A stretch of DNA of 64,000 nucleotides, from positions 186,001 through 250,000 of the forward strand of contig JANQNT010000022.1 in assembly GCA_028279445.1 (NCBI GenBank). The letters run 5' to 3'. Positions 9,191-17,064 of this stretch are shown here, in pieces. The notes under the pieces are model-generated. The model was not told where the DNA came from. It did no database searches and saw only the letters and a list, made by a program, of their open reading frames with translations. Each line of letters begins with the position of its first letter. Within the stretch, counting starts at the first letter, position 1. Made by a program: the position numbers and the translations under genes. The DNA comes from Tepidamorphaceae bacterium. GTDB lineage: Bacteria > Pseudomonadota > Alphaproteobacteria > Rhizobiales > Tepidamorphaceae.

Positions 9191-9209
9191 TCATTCAATT
9201 GGTGAATGA
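9191..9209. promoter_or_regulatory. Candidate LysR operator 2
   Basis: The arms TCATTC and GAATGA are separated by 7 bases. The core ATTCA-N5-TGAAT is identical in its arms to operator 1. It lies 60-80 bp upstream of the start of the divergent secreted-protein gene, as expected for LysR activation of that promoter. Confidence 0.55.
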
Positions 9210-9271
9210 TGGGTCGCGCCCCAACTATCCAAGTCCATTCAGTGCCGGCCAAGTCAACAACGGAGCATGTC

Positions 9272-9979
9272 ATGACAAGACGGGTCTTGGTCACACTGCT
9301 ATGTGTGGCGGGCTTGGGCATCGGTCAGGCCGCGGAAGCAATCGCGGCCGACTACCGCATGACGGTGACCGAGACCGGGAAACGCGATTACTACTGTACG
9401 ATCACCGTCGCGCTGGAGAATCTGTCCGGCAAGCCGCTAGGGTCCGGACTCAATCAGGTCACGCCATTCTGTTTGCGATAGGCCGTTCAGGTGCAAGCGA
9501 AGCGGACGACGGACAGGCCTAAGCCTATTCGAGGAGGCTTCGCGCCGCAGATGGGCGGCTTATCGCAAACCCGAAGGGCGCGGCGGATTTTCGCCCTGAC
9601 CGTGTTAGCGGGAACTGGAAAACCAGGCAGGTTTCCTACACCCCGCTGCCTTGTCAGGACCAAAATCCGGCACGCGCAGAATGGGTAACCTGATTGAGTA
9701 TGGACCCTAGCCGATATCAACGGCTTCTTCCTGTCCTTCGTGGACGGTCAGGAGGTGGGACGCAGCAAGGGCGCCTCGTTCCTCAATGTGGCGCCGGGCG
9801 CAAGCGTGACGGCGATGTTCGAGACGCCCAATGCGCCCTGCACCGCGCAGGCGAGCGAGGTCACCGGCTACCGCTTCTTCGTCGGGGCCTGCCGCATCGG
9901 GCAGTCGTTCATCGACCGCGACGCGTGCGCGGCCAGCATCGAGACGGTAGCACCGATCCTCAGCGCGGCAGGGCGCTAA
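9272..9979 (+). pseudogene. Small secreted protein gene interrupted by a 268-bp element
   Basis: The 5' part (ATG at 9272 after GGAG) encodes a Sec signal peptide (about 26 residues, ending EAIAA) and the start of a mature domain. Its frame runs into the inserted element and stops at 9481. The 3' part (9710-9979) is open from the right boundary of the element to a TAA stop. Removing 9440-9707 plus one copy of the flanking TA joins codon CTA directly to GCC GAT ATC and gives one uninterrupted frame of about 145 codons, with four cysteines in the second half. So the ancestral gene was intact and the interruption is recent enough that no other damage is visible. I do not recognise the protein family. 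It is divergent from a LysR gene that probably controlled it. Confidence 0.85.
9440..9707. mobile_element. MITE-like element with ~30-bp terminal inverted repeats, TA target duplication
   Basis: The element starts GGGTCCGGACTCAATCAGGT at the left, and its right end, read on the other strand, starts GGGTCCATACTCAATCAGGT. After a short divergent stretch both ends continue CATTCTG, so the terminal inverted repeats are about 30 bp with few mismatches. Both ends abut TA within CTAG (9437-9440 and 9707-9710), consistent with TA duplication at a CTAG target, the habit of IS630-type transposons. There is no coding capacity. A second internal inverted repeat pairs 9471-9485 with 9556-9570 (one mismatch). 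It would have to be moved by a transposase encoded elsewhere. Family assignment is inference. Confidence 0.8.
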
Positions 9980-10161
9980 GCCTCATCCCGTCACACCATG
10001 GAATGCGGCTGCACGATAGATACAGATTATCACAAGGCGCTCAATTTTCGATTGGACAATCTGTTTTGGTTATTGCCATGATTTCCCCGGACCTGAATAC
10101 TTGAGGTTATGCGTTAGCATACGCAGCATAAACTCCGGAAGAATGGGGATATACAATATAT

Positions 10162-10182
10162 AATCCAATCCATGATTGGATT
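10162..10182. promoter_or_regulatory. Palindrome upstream of fdh
   Basis: A perfect inverted repeat: arms AATCCAATC and GATTGGATT separated by CAT. It lies 70 bp upstream of the formate dehydrogenase start, in the AT-rich 9980-10251 gap, which otherwise shows only an imperfect TTATGC/GCATAA hairpin (about 10107-10131). It is a candidate operator for fdh. No regulator gene is adjacent. Confidence 0.45.
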
Positions 10183-10251
10183 ATTTCCAGATCGCATGTC
10201 TCCATTTTTGAATTATTCGGGTTCTTGTTTTGAAACAGGGAGACAAGAACC

Positions 10252-11454
10252 ATGGCAAAGGTTGTCTGTGTTCTCTACGAAGACCCCGAGGATGGCTTTC
10301 CGTCGTCCTATGCCCGCGACGACGTTCCCCGCATTGCGCAATACCCGGATGGGCAGACGACGCCCACACCAAGCGGCATCGACTTCACGCCCGGCGAGAT
10401 GCTCGGCAGCGTGAGCGGCGAACTGGGCCTGCGCAAGTATCTTGAATCGAACGGCCACAGCTTTGTCGTCACCTCGAGCAAGGACGGGCCGGATTCGGTG
10501 CTGGAAAAGGAGATCGTCGATGCCGACATCGTCATCTCGCAACCCTTCTGGCCGGCCTACATCACCGCCGAGCGGATGGCCAAGGCGCCCAATCTGAAGC
10601 TGGCGATCACCGCCGGCATCGGCTCCGACCATGTCGATCTGGATGCCGCCATCAACAACGGCCTGACGGTCGCTGAGGTGACCTTCTGCAATTCCATCAG
10701 CGTCGCCGAGCACGTGGTGATGATGATCCTGGGTCTGGTGCGCAACTATATCCCCTCCTATCAGTGGGTGACGAAAGGCGGCTGGAACATCGCCGACTGC
10801 GTGGCGCGCTCCTACGATGTGGAGGGCATGCACGTGGGCACGGTAGCCTCCGGACGCATCGGCCTTGCGGTGTTGCGTCGGCTGAAGCCCTTCGACATGC
10901 ACCTGCATTATGTCGACCGCCACCGCCTGCCCAGGGAGGTGGAGCAGGAGTTGAACCTCACCCACCACGAGACGGTGGAGGACATGGTCAAGGTTTGCGA
11001 CGTGGTGACGATCAACTGCCCGCTGCATTCAGAGACCGAACACCTGTTCGATGCGGACATGCTCTCGAAGATGAAGCGCGGCAGCTACATCGTGAACACC
11101 GCCCGCGGCAAGATCTGTGACCGCGACGCGATCGCGGCCGCGCTCGAATCCGGCCAGATCGCAGGCTACGCCGGCGATGTCTGGTTCCCGCAGCCGGCAC
11201 CGCGCGACCATGTGTGGCGCACCATGCCCCATCACGGCATGACGCCGCACATCTCGGGCACGTCGCTTTCCGCGCAGGCGCGTTATGCGGCAGGCGTGCG
11301 CGAAATCCTGGAGTGCTGGTTCGAGGATCGCCCGATCCGCGACGAATACCTCATCGTCCAGGGCGGCAAGCTCGCCGGCGTCGGCGCCAGGTCCTACAGC
11401 GAGGGAGACGCCACCGGCGGTTCGGAAGAGGCGGCAAAGTTCTCCGCAGCCTGA
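10252..11454 (+). CDS. fdh: NAD-dependent formate dehydrogenase
   Basis: This 400-residue protein of the D-2-hydroxyacid dehydrogenase family is very close to Pseudomonas sp. 101 formate dehydrogenase (about 400 residues). It oxidises formate to CO2 with reduction of NAD+. The catalytic set is complete at positions one higher than in the Pseudomonas enzyme: Asn147, Arg285, Asp309, Gln314 and His333. The NAD-binding motif GTVASGRIG (196-204) and Asp222, which selects NAD over NADP, are present. The ATG follows a GGGAGA ribosome-binding site. The gene is monocistronic, with a GC-rich hairpin downstream. It is the soluble single-subunit type, independent of molybdenum or tungsten. Likely role: NADH supply or formate detoxification. 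Confidence 0.97.
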   Translation: MAKVVCVLYEDPEDGFPSSYARDDVPRIAQYPDGQTTPTPSGIDFTPGEMLGSVSGELGLRKYLESNGHSFVVTSSKDGPDSVLEKEIVDADIVISQPFWPAYITAERMAKAPNLKLAITAGIGSDHVDLDAAINNGLTVAEVTFCNSISVAEHVVMMILGLVRNYIPSYQWVTKGGWNIADCVARSYDVEGMHVGTVASGRIGLAVLRRLKPFDMHLHYVDRHRLPREVEQELNLTHHETVEDMVKVCDVVTINCPLHSETEHLFDADMLSKMKRGSYIVNTARGKICDRDAIAAALESGQIAGYAGDVWFPQPAPRDHVWRTMPHHGMTPHISGTSLSAQARYAAGVREILECWFEDRPIRDEYLIVQGGKLAGVGARSYSEGDATGGSEEAAKFSAA

Positions 11455-11474
11455 GGCAACAATACCCAAGACGC

Positions 11475-11509
11475 GGGGGCGGTGGTCATGTCATCCGATC
11501 GCCGCCCCC
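11475..11509 (+). terminator. Stem-loop after fdh
   Basis: GGGGGCGG at 11475-11482 pairs with CCGCCCCC at 11502-11509 across a long loop. There is no T-run, so it is either a weak terminator or an mRNA 3' stabilising hairpin. Confidence 0.4.
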
Positions 11510-11566
11510 AATCCATCCGAACCTGCGCACGACCCCGCCGAGACGCCAACCGAGTCGGTCAGGCGA

Positions 11567-11580
11567 TAGGATCAGGACCC
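11567..11580. repeat. Short dispersed palindromic motif, degenerate copy 2
   Basis: TAGGATCAGGACCC, a one-base variant of the motif at 8082 and 26397. It lies between fdh and the tRNA-Met gene. A few bases further on, a TCTCGATCAGG stretch resembles the inner part of the element ends at 9440-9707, so this may be a decayed element end. Confidence 0.4.
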
Positions 11581-11612
11581 TGGTCTCGATCAGGGCAGGT
11601 TATTGAGAAGAC

Positions 11613-11689
11613 TGGTAGCGGAGGAGGGACTCGAACCCCCGACACGCGGATTATGATTCCGCTGCTCTAACCAGCTGAGCTACTCCGCC
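11613..11689 (-). tRNA. tRNA-Met (CAT anticodon), elongator
   Basis: Read on the minus strand, the gene starts GGCGGAGTAGCTCAGCTGG and ends with an encoded CCA (77 nt). The anticodon arm is GCGGA-ATCATAA-TCCGC, giving anticodon CAT. The T-arm GGGGGTTCGAGTCCC is canonical. The acceptor stem closes with a G1-U72 wobble. The wording matches alphaproteobacterial elongator tRNA-Met rather than the initiator. Confidence 0.93.
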
Positions 11690-11767
11690 ATGGTGCTGGA
11701 AGCGCGCCGGATATACGGGTCGCGCGGAGCCGGTGTCAAGCAAGCGCAAGAAAGTGCCCGGTCGGCA

Positions 11768-12982
11768 TCAGCCGGCCAGCGCATCCTCGCGCGGCAGCGA
11801 CGTGCGCGCCGGGACAATACCCTCGAAGACGCCGTGGGTGGCGTCGATGGTGCCGCCACCCAGCAGCCGGCCGCGACCGTCAGCGAGATCGAAGAAGGCG
11901 CAGGCCTGGCCCGGCGCGACGCCGGTCTCCGGCTCCAGCAGTTCGACGGCGACCGCCGGTCCCTTCGTCGTCTCCAGACGCATCATCCGCGCCGGCACCG
12001 GCGGGCGCGTGGAACGCACCTTGACGGCGATCTCCCTGCCTGCGGCAAGTGCCGCATCGAGCGCCCCGTCATCAAGCCAGTTGACGTCGCGCAGGACGAC
12101 CCGGCGGGTCTCCAGCGCCGCGCGCGGCCCGACGATGACGCGGGCGTTGTCGGCGTCGAGCGCCACCACGTAGAGCGGTTCGCCGGCGGCGATGCCGATG
12201 CCACGGCGCTGACCGATCGTGTAGCGCACGATGCCGTCGTGCCGCCCGAGCACCCGCCCGTCGACGTGAACGATGTCGCCAGGCTCCGCCGCATCCGGGC
12301 GAAGCTGCTCGATCACCTGGGTGTAGCGCCCCGTCGGCACGAAACAGATGTCCTGGCTGTCGCTCTTCTCGGCGACCGCCAGCCCGTGCCGCCGGGCGAT
12401 CTCGCGGACCTCGTCCTTGCCCAGATCACCAAGCGGGAAACGCAGAAAGTCCGCCTGCTCCCGGGTGGTTGCATAGAGGAAGTAGCTCTGGTCGCGGTCC
12501 GCATCGTGGGCGCGGTAGAGCGCCCGGTGTCCGGACCCGTCGGGATTGGCGCGGCTGGCGATATAGTGGCCCGTTGCGAGCGCCTGGGCGCCCAGCTCGC
12601 GCGCCGTGTCCAGCATGTCGTGGAACTTAATCTTCTGGTTGCAGCTCACGCACGGCACCGGGGTCTCGCCGGCGATATAGCTCTCCGCAAAGCTGTCGAT
12701 CACCGCCGCCTTGAAGCGCTGCTCGTAGTCCAGCACGTAGTGGGGAATGGCCAGCGTGTCGGCGACGCGGCGGGCATCGTGGATGTCCTGGCCGGCGCAG
12801 CATGCGCCCGCGCGATGGGTCGCCGCGCCATGGTCGTAGAGCTGCAGCGTCACGCCGACCACGTCATAGCCGGCATTCTTCAGGATCGCCGCCACGACGG
12901 AGGAATCGACACCACCCGACATGGCGACAACCACGCGGGTGGTCTCCGGCGAGCCCGGCAATTCCAGATCGAAGCGTGTCAT
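11768..12982 (-). CDS. mnmA: tRNA-specific 2-thiouridylase
   Basis: This 404-residue protein carries out the final sulfur insertion at position 2 of wobble uridine 34 in tRNA-Lys, -Glu and -Gln. The ATP-binding PP-loop is MSGGVDSS (residues 21-28). Catalytic cysteines sit in [13 protein letters not shown] and DSQDICFVP, and the ATGHYI and GQRRGIG motifs are present. It is slightly longer than the E. coli protein (about 370) because of alphaproteobacterial termini. It is divergent from the fliK-flgD operon. A very long open frame on the opposite strand runs through it but is not coding. Confidence 0.97.
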   Translation of the reverse strand: MTRFDLELPGSPETTRVVVAMSGGVDSSVVAAILKNAGYDVVGVTLQLYDHGAATHRAGACCAGQDIHDARRVADTLAIPHYVLDYEQRFKAAVIDSFAESYIAGETPVPCVSCNQKIKFHDMLDTARELGAQALATGHYIASRANPDGSGHRALYRAHDADRDQSYFLYATTREQADFLRFPLGDLGKDEVREIARRHGLAVAEKSDSQDICFVPTGRYTQVIEQLRPDAAEPGDIVHVDGRVLGRHDGIVRYTIGQRRGIGIAAGEPLYVVALDADNARVIVGPRAALETRRVVLRDVNWLDDGALDAALAAGREIAVKVRSTRPPVPARMMRLETTKGPAVAVELLEPETGVAPGQACAFFDLADGRGRLLGGGTIDATHGVFEGIVPARTSLPREDALAG

Positions 12983-13096
12983 GGCGTCATCCGCGAATGC
13001 GTCCGAAGCGTATCGGCGCCGATTTCCGTACAGCGCAATCTAGGGCCGCGTGCACGCGCGCGCCAGTGGCAGGTAGTGACAGGACTTGCGCACAGC

Positions 13097-13111
13097 CGGC
13101 AAGAATTGCCG
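13097..13111. promoter_or_regulatory. Candidate FlbD-binding (ftr-like) palindrome upstream of fliK
   Basis: CGGCAA-GAA-TTGCCG, a perfect 6+6 dyad about 120-135 bp upstream of the sigma-54 promoter at 13233. The same arms recur at 23286-23302 in front of flhA and, with one mismatch, at 16978-16990 in front of fliF. Enhancer-binding activators of sigma-54 usually bind at this distance, and flbD is encoded in this window. Confidence 0.6.
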
Positions 13112-13232
13112 CCGGCGGTGGCAATGGCTGCCGCCTGCGCACTGCAGTGGCCACTGGACACGGATTGGGCAAAAATCGATTTTTCATATGAAAATCAAGA
13201 ATTTGCTTGGCGTACGGGCGAACCCGTATCGA

Positions 13233-13249
13233 TTGGCCCGGCACTTGCT
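13233..13249 (+). promoter_or_regulatory. Sigma-54 promoter of fliK-flgD
   Basis: TTGGCCCGGCACTTGCT matches the -24/-12 consensus YTGGCACGRNNNTTGCW at 16 of 17 positions, with the required GG-N10-GC spacing. Transcription would start near 13260. The position directly in front of fliK agrees with sigma-54/FlbD control of later flagellar genes in polar-flagellated alphaproteobacteria. Confidence 0.85.
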
Positions 13250-13321
13250 GATCTCTCCCGCGAGGGGAGCAGTGTGCCTGCACGCCTCCCCAACGCGGAC
13301 GACGAGGAAACAGCGCGCGAC

Positions 13322-14962
13322 ATGGCCAACGCCATCGCACCGACACCTGGCGAAACACCCGCTGGCCGGACCCGGCCGCCGGGCGCCGGAGACGGTGCGC
13401 CATCGGGTGGCGATCCCTTCGCCGGACTGCTCGCGATGCTCAGCCCCGCTCCGCAGCAAACACCCACCCCGGATTCCATGGTCCCTGCCGGCGCCGGGGC
13501 AGCGCCGGGGATCACCGACAGACCACCTCACCTGCCGCGACCGCCCGCAACGCTGCAGGCCACACCTGGACAGGCGTCCGCCGGTGACAACGCCGATAGC
13601 GCCCCCGCCAACGGCCGCAAGGCTGACACCAGTCCGCCGCCGAACGGTCTCGCACACCCATCGCACGCCAGCCGCAAGCCCGCGCCGCCGCAAGTTGCCA
13701 CCGGCGGCACCGCGGAGGACGCCCCACCCGCCCGGCCGGCCGCGACAGGGCAGCACACGCCCGTCGACCCGGATGTCACCGCACCATTCGTCCGAACAGG
13801 GGCCTCGCAGGATCCGGCAACACAGACGCCAACGCCACAAGCGCCAGCACGAGATGCCGCGACATCTGCCGCGCCCGGCCCCGCCGTGACGGGCAAACCT
13901 GCCGTGCCAGCCACACCTGCGCCAACCGATCGGGCCGCCGCCCAGCCAGGAGCAACCGCAGCCGCGACACCGGATCGGGCCGGCAACGCGAACCCCGCAG
14001 CGCCCGAGGCGCGCAGCAACGCAACGCCCACCGCCAACGCGGCCCCGACGGTGATCAGCGAAGCGGTACGGCCCGACATCGCGCACCGAGCCGGACACCC
14101 TGCACCGACACAGGCCACACCGACCCGGACCACACCTGCCCAGGCGACGCCTACCCAGGCCGAGCCGGCAGCCGGTCCCCAGAGCGCATCCCAAACCCCG
14201 GCCCCGCCGACACAGCCGCAGCGATCGCTGGTCGGGAGCACCCCGCGCGGCCTGCTGGAAACGCTCGCGGCGGCAAACACCCGCGCCTCGGGCGAGACGC
14301 CCGTCACCAATCGGCCGACATCGACCGGCCACGCGCCGGCCGGCAGCGCTGCCGGCGCCGTGGGCACACGCGCCAACACTGCCGCCCCGCCGCAGGCGCC
14401 AATCCTGCTCGCCGTCGCCGGGGGAGCCGACGCGTTGCAGTTCGCAGCCGACGGCATACCCGATGCCTATCTGCCGACGACGGGCGAGCGCGCAGCCGAC
14501 ATCACGACGCCGCATCTCGTACGCGCCAGCACCCCGCTTGGCGGCGGCGCATCGCTGCCCACCGCACAGATCGCGCTCGCCATGGTGCGGGAGGCCCGCG
14601 CCGGAACCCAGCGCTTCGAGATCCGTCTCGATCCGCCCGAGCTCGGTCGCATCGATGTACGCCTGGAATTGTCGCGCGACGGCACGCTGAACGCCCATCT
14701 GACCGTCGATCGCCCGGAGACGCTGGATGCCCTCAACCGCGACGCGCGTCACCTGGAGCGCGCGTTGCAGCAGTCGGGGCTGAAACTCGAGGGCGGAGAC
14801 ATCCAGTTCTCGCTGCGTGACGACGGCGACGCCCAGCAGCGCGACGCAGCCCCCGACCAGCCCTGGAGCGCCCAGGTGCCCGACGGCGACGACGACGCCC
14901 CCGACACGCTCGCCGCCTACCGGGCGCTGTCGCCCGCGGCCCTCGTCGATATCCAGGTGTAA
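13322..14962 (+). CDS. fliK: Flagellar hook-length control protein
   Basis: The product has about 546 residues. The first 400 are a low-complexity Pro/Ala/Thr-rich stretch, expected of the extended ruler region. The C-terminal substrate-switching domain is recognisable from the QRFEIRLDPPELGRIDVRLEL segment to SGLKLEGGDIQFSLRD. FliK measures hook length and switches export specificity of the flagellar secretion apparatus. The start is uncertain: ATG 13322 has GAGGAAA 11 bp upstream, while an in-frame GTG at 13274 has GGGGAG 4 bp upstream and lies just 14 bp after the predicted sigma-54 transcription start. flgD follows 12 bp downstream. The frame stays open far upstream through mnmA, but that part is not coding. 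Confidence 0.9.
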   Translation: MANAIAPTPGETPAGRTRPPGAGDGAPSGGDPFAGLLAMLSPAPQQTPTPDSMVPAGAGAAPGITDRPPHLPRPPATLQATPGQASAGDNADSAPANGRKADTSPPPNGLAHPSHASRKPAPPQVATGGTAEDAPPARPAATGQHTPVDPDVTAPFVRTGASQDPATQTPTPQAPARDAATSAAPGPAVTGKPAVPATPAPTDRAAAQPGATAAATPDRAGNANPAAPEARSNATPTANAAPTVISEAVRPDIAHRAGHPAPTQATPTRTTPAQATPTQAEPAAGPQSASQTPAPPTQPQRSLVGSTPRGLLETLAAANTRASGETPVTNRPTSTGHAPAGSAAGAVGTRANTAAPPQAPILLAVAGGADALQFAADGIPDAYLPTTGERAADITTPHLVRASTPLGGGASLPTAQIALAMVREARAGTQRFEIRLDPPELGRIDVRLELSRDGTLNAHLTVDRPETLDALNRDARHLERALQQSGLKLEGGDIQFSLRDDGDAQQRDAAPDQPWSAQVPDGDDDAPDTLAAYRALSPAALVDIQV

Positions 14963-14974
14963 CGGAGTAACCGG

Positions 14975-15628
14975 ATGATCCTCAGCGCCATATCGAACGC
15001 CACCGCAGGGGCCGCGTCGGCCACAGACGGCGCCGCCATCGCCGACGACTTCGACGCCTTCCTGCGCATCCTGACCACGCAGTTGCGGAACCAGAACCCG
15101 CTGGAGCCACTCGATACCAACGAGTTCACCGCGCAACTGGTGCAATTCTCCCAGGTTGAGCAGTCCATCAAGACCAACGAAAACCTGGAAAGCGTGGTGC
15201 AGCTTGCAGCCGCGGCGGCGGCCACCAACGCGGTCGGCTTCATCGGCAAGACCGTCAGCGTCCAGACGACGCAGGCCGTGCTGTCGGATGGTGCTGCTGC
15301 CTGGCAGTACGATTCCGAAAAGGCCTCGTCCGATTCTACCTTCACCATCCGCGACGCCGCCGGAAACATCGTCTGGCAGGGCAGCCGGGAGGTGGTCACC
15401 GGCCAGGGGTCGTTCAACTGGGACGGTCGTGACAACGACGGCAACCAGGTCGCCGATGGCACCTACTCTCTGACCATCGAGGCGCGCGATTCCGATGGCA
15501 TCGCCATTGCCGTCGGCATCTCCTCCAACGCACGCATCGACGGCGTCGACTTCTCGGGCAGCGAGCCGGTGCTGATGGCCGGCGACACGCGCATCCTGAT
15601 GAGCGACGTTTCGCGCATCTTCGATTAA
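14975..15628 (+). CDS. flgD: Flagellar hook capping/assembly protein
   Basis: The product has 217 residues. The N-terminal FlgD motif DDFDAFLRILTTQLRNQNPLEPLDTNEFTAQLVQFSQVEQ is unmistakable. The C-terminus contains the FlgD Ig-like/Tudor part with NWDGRDNDGNQVADGTYSLTIEA. FlgD caps the growing hook and directs FlgE polymerisation. The start ATG has GGAG upstream. It is co-transcribed with fliK from the sigma-54 promoter. The next gene is convergent, 9 bp away. Confidence 0.96.
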   Translation: MILSAISNATAGAASATDGAAIADDFDAFLRILTTQLRNQNPLEPLDTNEFTAQLVQFSQVEQSIKTNENLESVVQLAAAAAATNAVGFIGKTVSVQTTQAVLSDGAAAWQYDSEKASSDSTFTIRDAAGNIVWQGSREVVTGQGSFNWDGRDNDGNQVADGTYSLTIEARDSDGIAIAVGISSNARIDGVDFSGSEPVLMAGDTRILMSDVSRIFD

Positions 15629-15637
15629 GTCAGAAAC

Positions 15638-16309
15638 CTAGGTCTGCGGGACACCGGAAACGGTATCCCATTGCGCAAGAACGCGCTCGGCCGCAACGTG
15701 GACGATGTCGTGGACGCTCGCGTCCGGCGTCGCATCCAGCCACTGTCCGACCACGGCATAGCCAAGCGTGTAGCCGGTCCAGCGAGGACGCTGCCCGCCA
15801 GCTCCGAAGAACCAGGCGGCGTGGTCGTATCCGGTTGCCTCCAATGCCGCGGGAGTTGGACGGCAGGTATCGAGCTCGTCCGTGCTCAGGGCGCATTCCC
15901 AAGGCTCCGGCGGATTGTCGAAGAGCAATTTCACGAAATGCCCCGCCAGCCCCTCGCTGACCAGCGCCTCGCCAAGCGTGCGACCGTAGCCGGGGCCGCG
16001 TATCCGAAGGCAATGATGGACCTCATGGGCCACTTGCCGGCGCAGCGTGCCATTCGCAAGGCTCGCCGCGAAGCTCTCGTTGTCCGGGTCGCATTGCAGG
16101 GCAAACAGGCTGTGCCGATAGGCATGGCCGACCAGACCGATCTCCTGGATCACCATCCCCGGCAATCGCTGCACCAGCACGTCAAGACGCGGTGGTGCCA
16201 GATGATGCGAAACCGTCGCGCGGGTGACCTCGATTTCGTGCGCGATCTGCTCACGCCAAACACCAAGATCGCCCTCGGCCTCCAGCCAGTGAAGTGTCCA
16301 ATCGCTCAC
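15638..16309 (-). CDS. DUF2268-type putative zinc-dependent protease
   Basis: The product has 223 residues and no signal peptide. It contains an HExxH zinc motif (VAHEVHHCLR) followed about 20 residues later by SEGLAGHF, which would supply the third ligand, the layout of the DUF2268 predicted peptidase domain. An N-terminal region with VQRLPGMVIQEIGLVGHAY also fits. Substrates of this family are unknown. The gene is monocistronic, convergent with flgD and divergent from sciP. Confidence 0.75.
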   Translation of the reverse strand: MSDWTLHWLEAEGDLGVWREQIAHEIEVTRATVSHHLAPPRLDVLVQRLPGMVIQEIGLVGHAYRHSLFALQCDPDNESFAASLANGTLRRQVAHEVHHCLRIRGPGYGRTLGEALVSEGLAGHFVKLLFDNPPEPWECALSTDELDTCRPTPAALEATGYDHAAWFFGAGGQRPRWTGYTLGYAVVGQWLDATPDASVHDIVHVAAERVLAQWDTVSGVPQT

Positions 16310-16482
16310 CTGGACCCTCCATCGTTCGGCCCCTGACGCACGTCGCGGGCGCGTCGATTCAACGGGAAAAGTAGGCCCGGAAAGGCGCGGAACAATGCCG
16401 TGACTGCCATTCGCGACAAACGATCGCAGCCACCAATCCTTACCCGGACCTTACCGGAACAGCCCCGAATCCCTGCCTTGCT

Positions 16483-16497
16483 TTAGCCAATTTTTAA
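16483..16497 (+). promoter_or_regulatory. Candidate CtrA box upstream of sciP
   Basis: TTAG-N7-TTAA, one mismatch from the CtrA consensus TTAA-N7-TTAA, about 60 bp upstream of the sciP start. In Caulobacter sciP is itself a CtrA target, so the position is as expected. Confidence 0.55.
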
Positions 16498-16557
16498 GCG
16501 GGGCGGCGTACGCTCACCCCGTTAGTTAGTTGCGTATGCGTATGTTCTGGAGTTCCG

Positions 16558-16833
16558 ATGAGTGACCACACTCGGCCAAGGGTCAGGTACGTAATAGGTC
16601 CTGACGGCTCTCCTTTGACCGTCGCCGATCTGCCGCCGGCGGACACCAAGCGCTGGGTCATCCGGCGCAAGGCGGAAGTCGTCGCCGCGGTTCGCGGTGG
16701 TCTTCTGTCGCTTGAGGAAGCCTGCAAGCGATACACGCTGACGGTGGAGGAGTTCCTCAACTGGCAGCAGTCGATCGACCGTCACGGCCTTGCCGGCCTG
16801 CGCACCACGCGCATCCAGCAATACCGCCACTAA
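16558..16833 (+). CDS. sciP: CtrA inhibitor SciP (DUF1153)
   Basis: The product is a 91-residue protein of the DUF1153 family, whose Caulobacter member SciP binds CtrA-controlled promoters or CtrA itself and blocks recruitment of RNA polymerase. The wording matches the family throughout: VRYVIGPDGSPLTVADLPP, RWVIRRKAEVVAAVRGGLLSLEEACKRYTLTVEEFLNWQ, then a short basic tail. The second half is a helix-turn-helix. It sits between flgD and fliF, preceded by a CtrA-box-like site and followed by a strong terminator. It closes a negative loop on CtrA together with ctrA at 29 kb. Confidence 0.93.
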   Translation: MSDHTRPRVRYVIGPDGSPLTVADLPPADTKRWVIRRKAEVVAAVRGGLLSLEEACKRYTLTVEEFLNWQQSIDRHGLAGLRTTRIQQYRH

Positions 16834-16862
16834 GCAGCCTTTCAGACCTCGAAGGCCTCCAG

Positions 16863-16894
16863 CCCCGCCCGCTCTCCGCGGCGCGGGGTTTTGT
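16863..16894 (+). terminator. Rho-independent terminator after sciP
   Basis: CCCCGC-CCGC pairs with GCGG-C-GCGGGG (one bulged C) and is followed by TTTT. It isolates sciP from the fliF operon. Confidence 0.75.
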
Positions 16895-16951
16895 GCTGTT
16901 TGCGCCGGCAACGAGAGGCGCGGGCAGCTTTTTCCTGAACTGCCTCAACCG

Positions 16952-16966
16952 TTAACCAGTCATTTA
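16952..16966 (+). promoter_or_regulatory. Candidate CtrA box of the fliF operon
   Basis: TTAA-N7-TTTA, one mismatch from the consensus, inside GTTAACCAGTCATTTACC. It is about 100 bp upstream of fliF. A palindrome resembling the flhA and fliK sites follows at 16978. Confidence 0.5.
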
Positions 16967-16977
16967 CCACCACGGTA

Positions 16978-16990
16978 GGAAATTATTGCC
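16978..16990. promoter_or_regulatory. ftr-like palindrome (one mismatch) at the fliF promoter
   Basis: GGAAA-TTA-TTGCC corresponds to the GGCAA-N3-TTGCC core seen at 13097 and 23286, with one base changed. It lies 11 bp downstream of the CtrA-like box, the same order and nearly the same spacing as at flhA. Confidence 0.4.
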
Positions 16991-17064
16991 CACCGGCGGC
17001 TGCGCCCGGCAGGCAGATTTTTCCCCTTCCCTCTGCTCCCTGCCAGCGCAGCCGCCGCGCGACC

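Noticed and set aside
11690..14962. A 1090-codon open frame on the plus strand
   Set aside because: Its first 500 codons are antisense to mnmA and have no family features; only the last ~546 codons are fliK.
13184..15145. A 653-codon minus-strand frame opposite fliK-flgD
   Set aside because: Gly/Arg/Cys-rich complement of the Pro/Ala-rich FliK ruler; not coding.
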